Shown piece after piece: positions 63,274-64,000 of a stretch of 64,000 nucleotides of DNA (its first letter is position 1; each line of letters opens with the position of its first letter). The notes under the pieces were generated by a model. The model ran no database searches. It saw nothing but the letters and a program-made list of their open reading frames with translations, and was not told the DNA's origin. Origin of the DNA: Planomonospora parontospora (GTDB taxonomy: Bacteria; Actinomycetota; Actinomycetes; Streptosporangiales; Streptosporangiaceae); assembly GCA_014647935.1 (NCBI GenBank), contig BMQD01000002.1:62001-126000 (forward strand), written 5' to 3'. Both the position numbers and the translations under genes were made by a program.

Positions 63274-64000
63274 CTATCCGGCCTCGGGCGGCGGCTGGGG
63301 GGCGAGGAAGGCCGTCTGGACCAGGCGGGCGCCGTGCCGCCGGTCGGTGTGGTAGCCCCGGCCGGGCGGGAGCGGGTGCGGGCGCACGTTGCCGAACAGG
63401 GTGCCCTCGTCCTTGTTGCCGGACAGGATGACGGCGGGGGTCGCCATGTCCTTGATCCGCTGGAGGACCGGATCGAACATCGCCCGGCCCACGCCGCCCA
63501 TCGCCCGCGACATGACCAGGTGGAGGCCGATGTCGCGGGCCTGCGGGATCAGGTCGACCAGGGGCAGCAGCGGGTTCGACGAGGTCGCCACCAGGTCGTA
63601 GTCCTCGACCACGATGTACAGGTCCGAGCCCTGCCACCAGCTCCTGGCCCGCAGCTCCTCGGGGGTGAGGTTCGCCGGGGGCAGCCGCTTGAGCAGGGCG
63701 CCGCGCGCGTCGTTGATCAGTTCGAGCGCGGCCGCGCCGGAGGCGGCGTAGCCGATGCGGTGCTCGGTGGCGGCGGAGTCCAGCAGCGACCGCCGGTAGT
63801 CGATCACGATCATCATGGCCTCCTGCGGCGTGCGCCGGGCGACCAGTCCCTCGGTGACGAGCCGGAGCAGGTTGGACTTGCCGCTCTCGGTGTCGCCCAC
63901 CACGATGAAGTGCGGATCGGTGTCGAAGTCCACCAGGACGGGGGAGAGGGCGGCCTCGTCGATGCCGATGGGGATCCGGTTCCCGGTCTGCTCGGCTCCC
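63274..64000 (-). CDS. eccC: Type VII secretion ATPase EccC, C-terminal part
   Basis: The gene runs off the right edge; only its last ~241 residues are visible. PIGIDEAALSPVLVDF followed by HFIVVGDTESGKSNLLRLV is the Walker A region of the last FtsK/SpoIIIE ATPase domain of EccC. WWQGSDLYIVVEDYDLV is Walker B, and ARDIGLHLVMSRAMGG is the following strand. EccC recognises secretion signals of WXG100-type substrates and drives export. This confirms that the nearby WXG100-like genes belong to a type VII locus. Other ecc genes are not in view. Confidence 0.92.
   Translation of the reverse strand, partial: GAEQTGNRIPIGIDEAALSPVLVDFDTDPHFIVVGDTESGKSNLLRLVTEGLVARRTPQEAMMIVIDYRRSLLDSAATEHRIGYAASGAAALELINDARGALLKRLPPANLTPEELRARSWWQGSDLYIVVEDYDLVATSSNPLLPLVDLIPQARDIGLHLVMSRAMGGVGRAMFDPVLQRIKDMATPAVILSGNKDEGTLFGNVRPHPLPPGRGYHTDRRHGARLVQTAFLAPQPPPEAG

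Overview
The window is about 70+% G+C with GTG/ATG starts, Shine-Dalgarno boxes and many 4-8 nt start/stop overlaps. It carries a GlgE alpha-glucan pathway, PknB-type kinases, WXG100-type proteins with an EccC ATPase, lipoproteins and Tat-like signals. Together these point to a filamentous actinomycete, most like the Streptosporangiaceae (Streptosporangium/Nonomuraea-type). That placement is inferred from gene content, not from a marker gene; no rRNA, tRNA, CRISPR array, prophage or insertion sequence was recognised.

Layout. (1) 1-2546: tail of a hybrid sensor kinase facing a sigma-like protein with a C-terminal membrane anchor. (2) 2834-6727: four-gene OpuC/ProU-type quaternary-amine ABC importer plus a flavin-reductase-like gene. 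(3) 6774-8041: TetR repressor, DHFR-like reductase and a 28-bp operator palindrome. (4) 8221-13902: SppA-type peptidase, secreted subtilase, and secreted CBM2-GH18 chitinase with a readable promoter and operator. (5) 14111-15272: tandem pair of related unknown proteins. (6) 15361-27951: alpha-glucan island, glgE-treS-mak and glgB on one strand and glgP on the other, with a split copper-amine-oxidase-like pair lying between mak and glgB. (7) 28003-29611: small unknown gene, DUF1622-like membrane protein and a VapBC-type toxin-antitoxin module. (8) 29729-35620: GH16 fused to a membrane domain, a debranching-type amyloglucosidase, a GT4 glycosyltransferase and an enoyl-CoA hydratase. (9) 35782-38178: large secreted beta-propeller protein. 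(10) 38292-42454: tightly overlapped operon of a coiled-coil protein, a QueC-like PP-loop ATPase, an M55 D-aminopeptidase and an FAD amine oxidase. (11) 42696-48777: three Ser/Thr kinases. (12) 49087-57618: etfBA, an MFS/TetR pair, cysteine desulfurase, methyltransferase, unknown gene and mnmA. (13) 57719-64000: MBL-fold hydrolase, then a type VII secretion neighbourhood with two WXG100-like proteins, a frameshifted WXG100/transglycosylase, a YbaB-like protein, a large protein ending in a zinc-protease domain, and EccC running off the end.

How the genes work together. GlgE, TreS, maltokinase, GlgB, GlgP and the debranching enzyme make and break alpha-glucan by way of trehalose and maltose-1-phosphate. 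Cysteine desulfurase and MnmA form a sulfur relay for tRNA 2-thiouridine. EtfBA accepts electrons from acyl-CoA dehydrogenases. The most novel-looking units are the QueC-like/M55/FAD-oxidase operon, the split copper amine oxidase, and the type VII metalloprotease protein.
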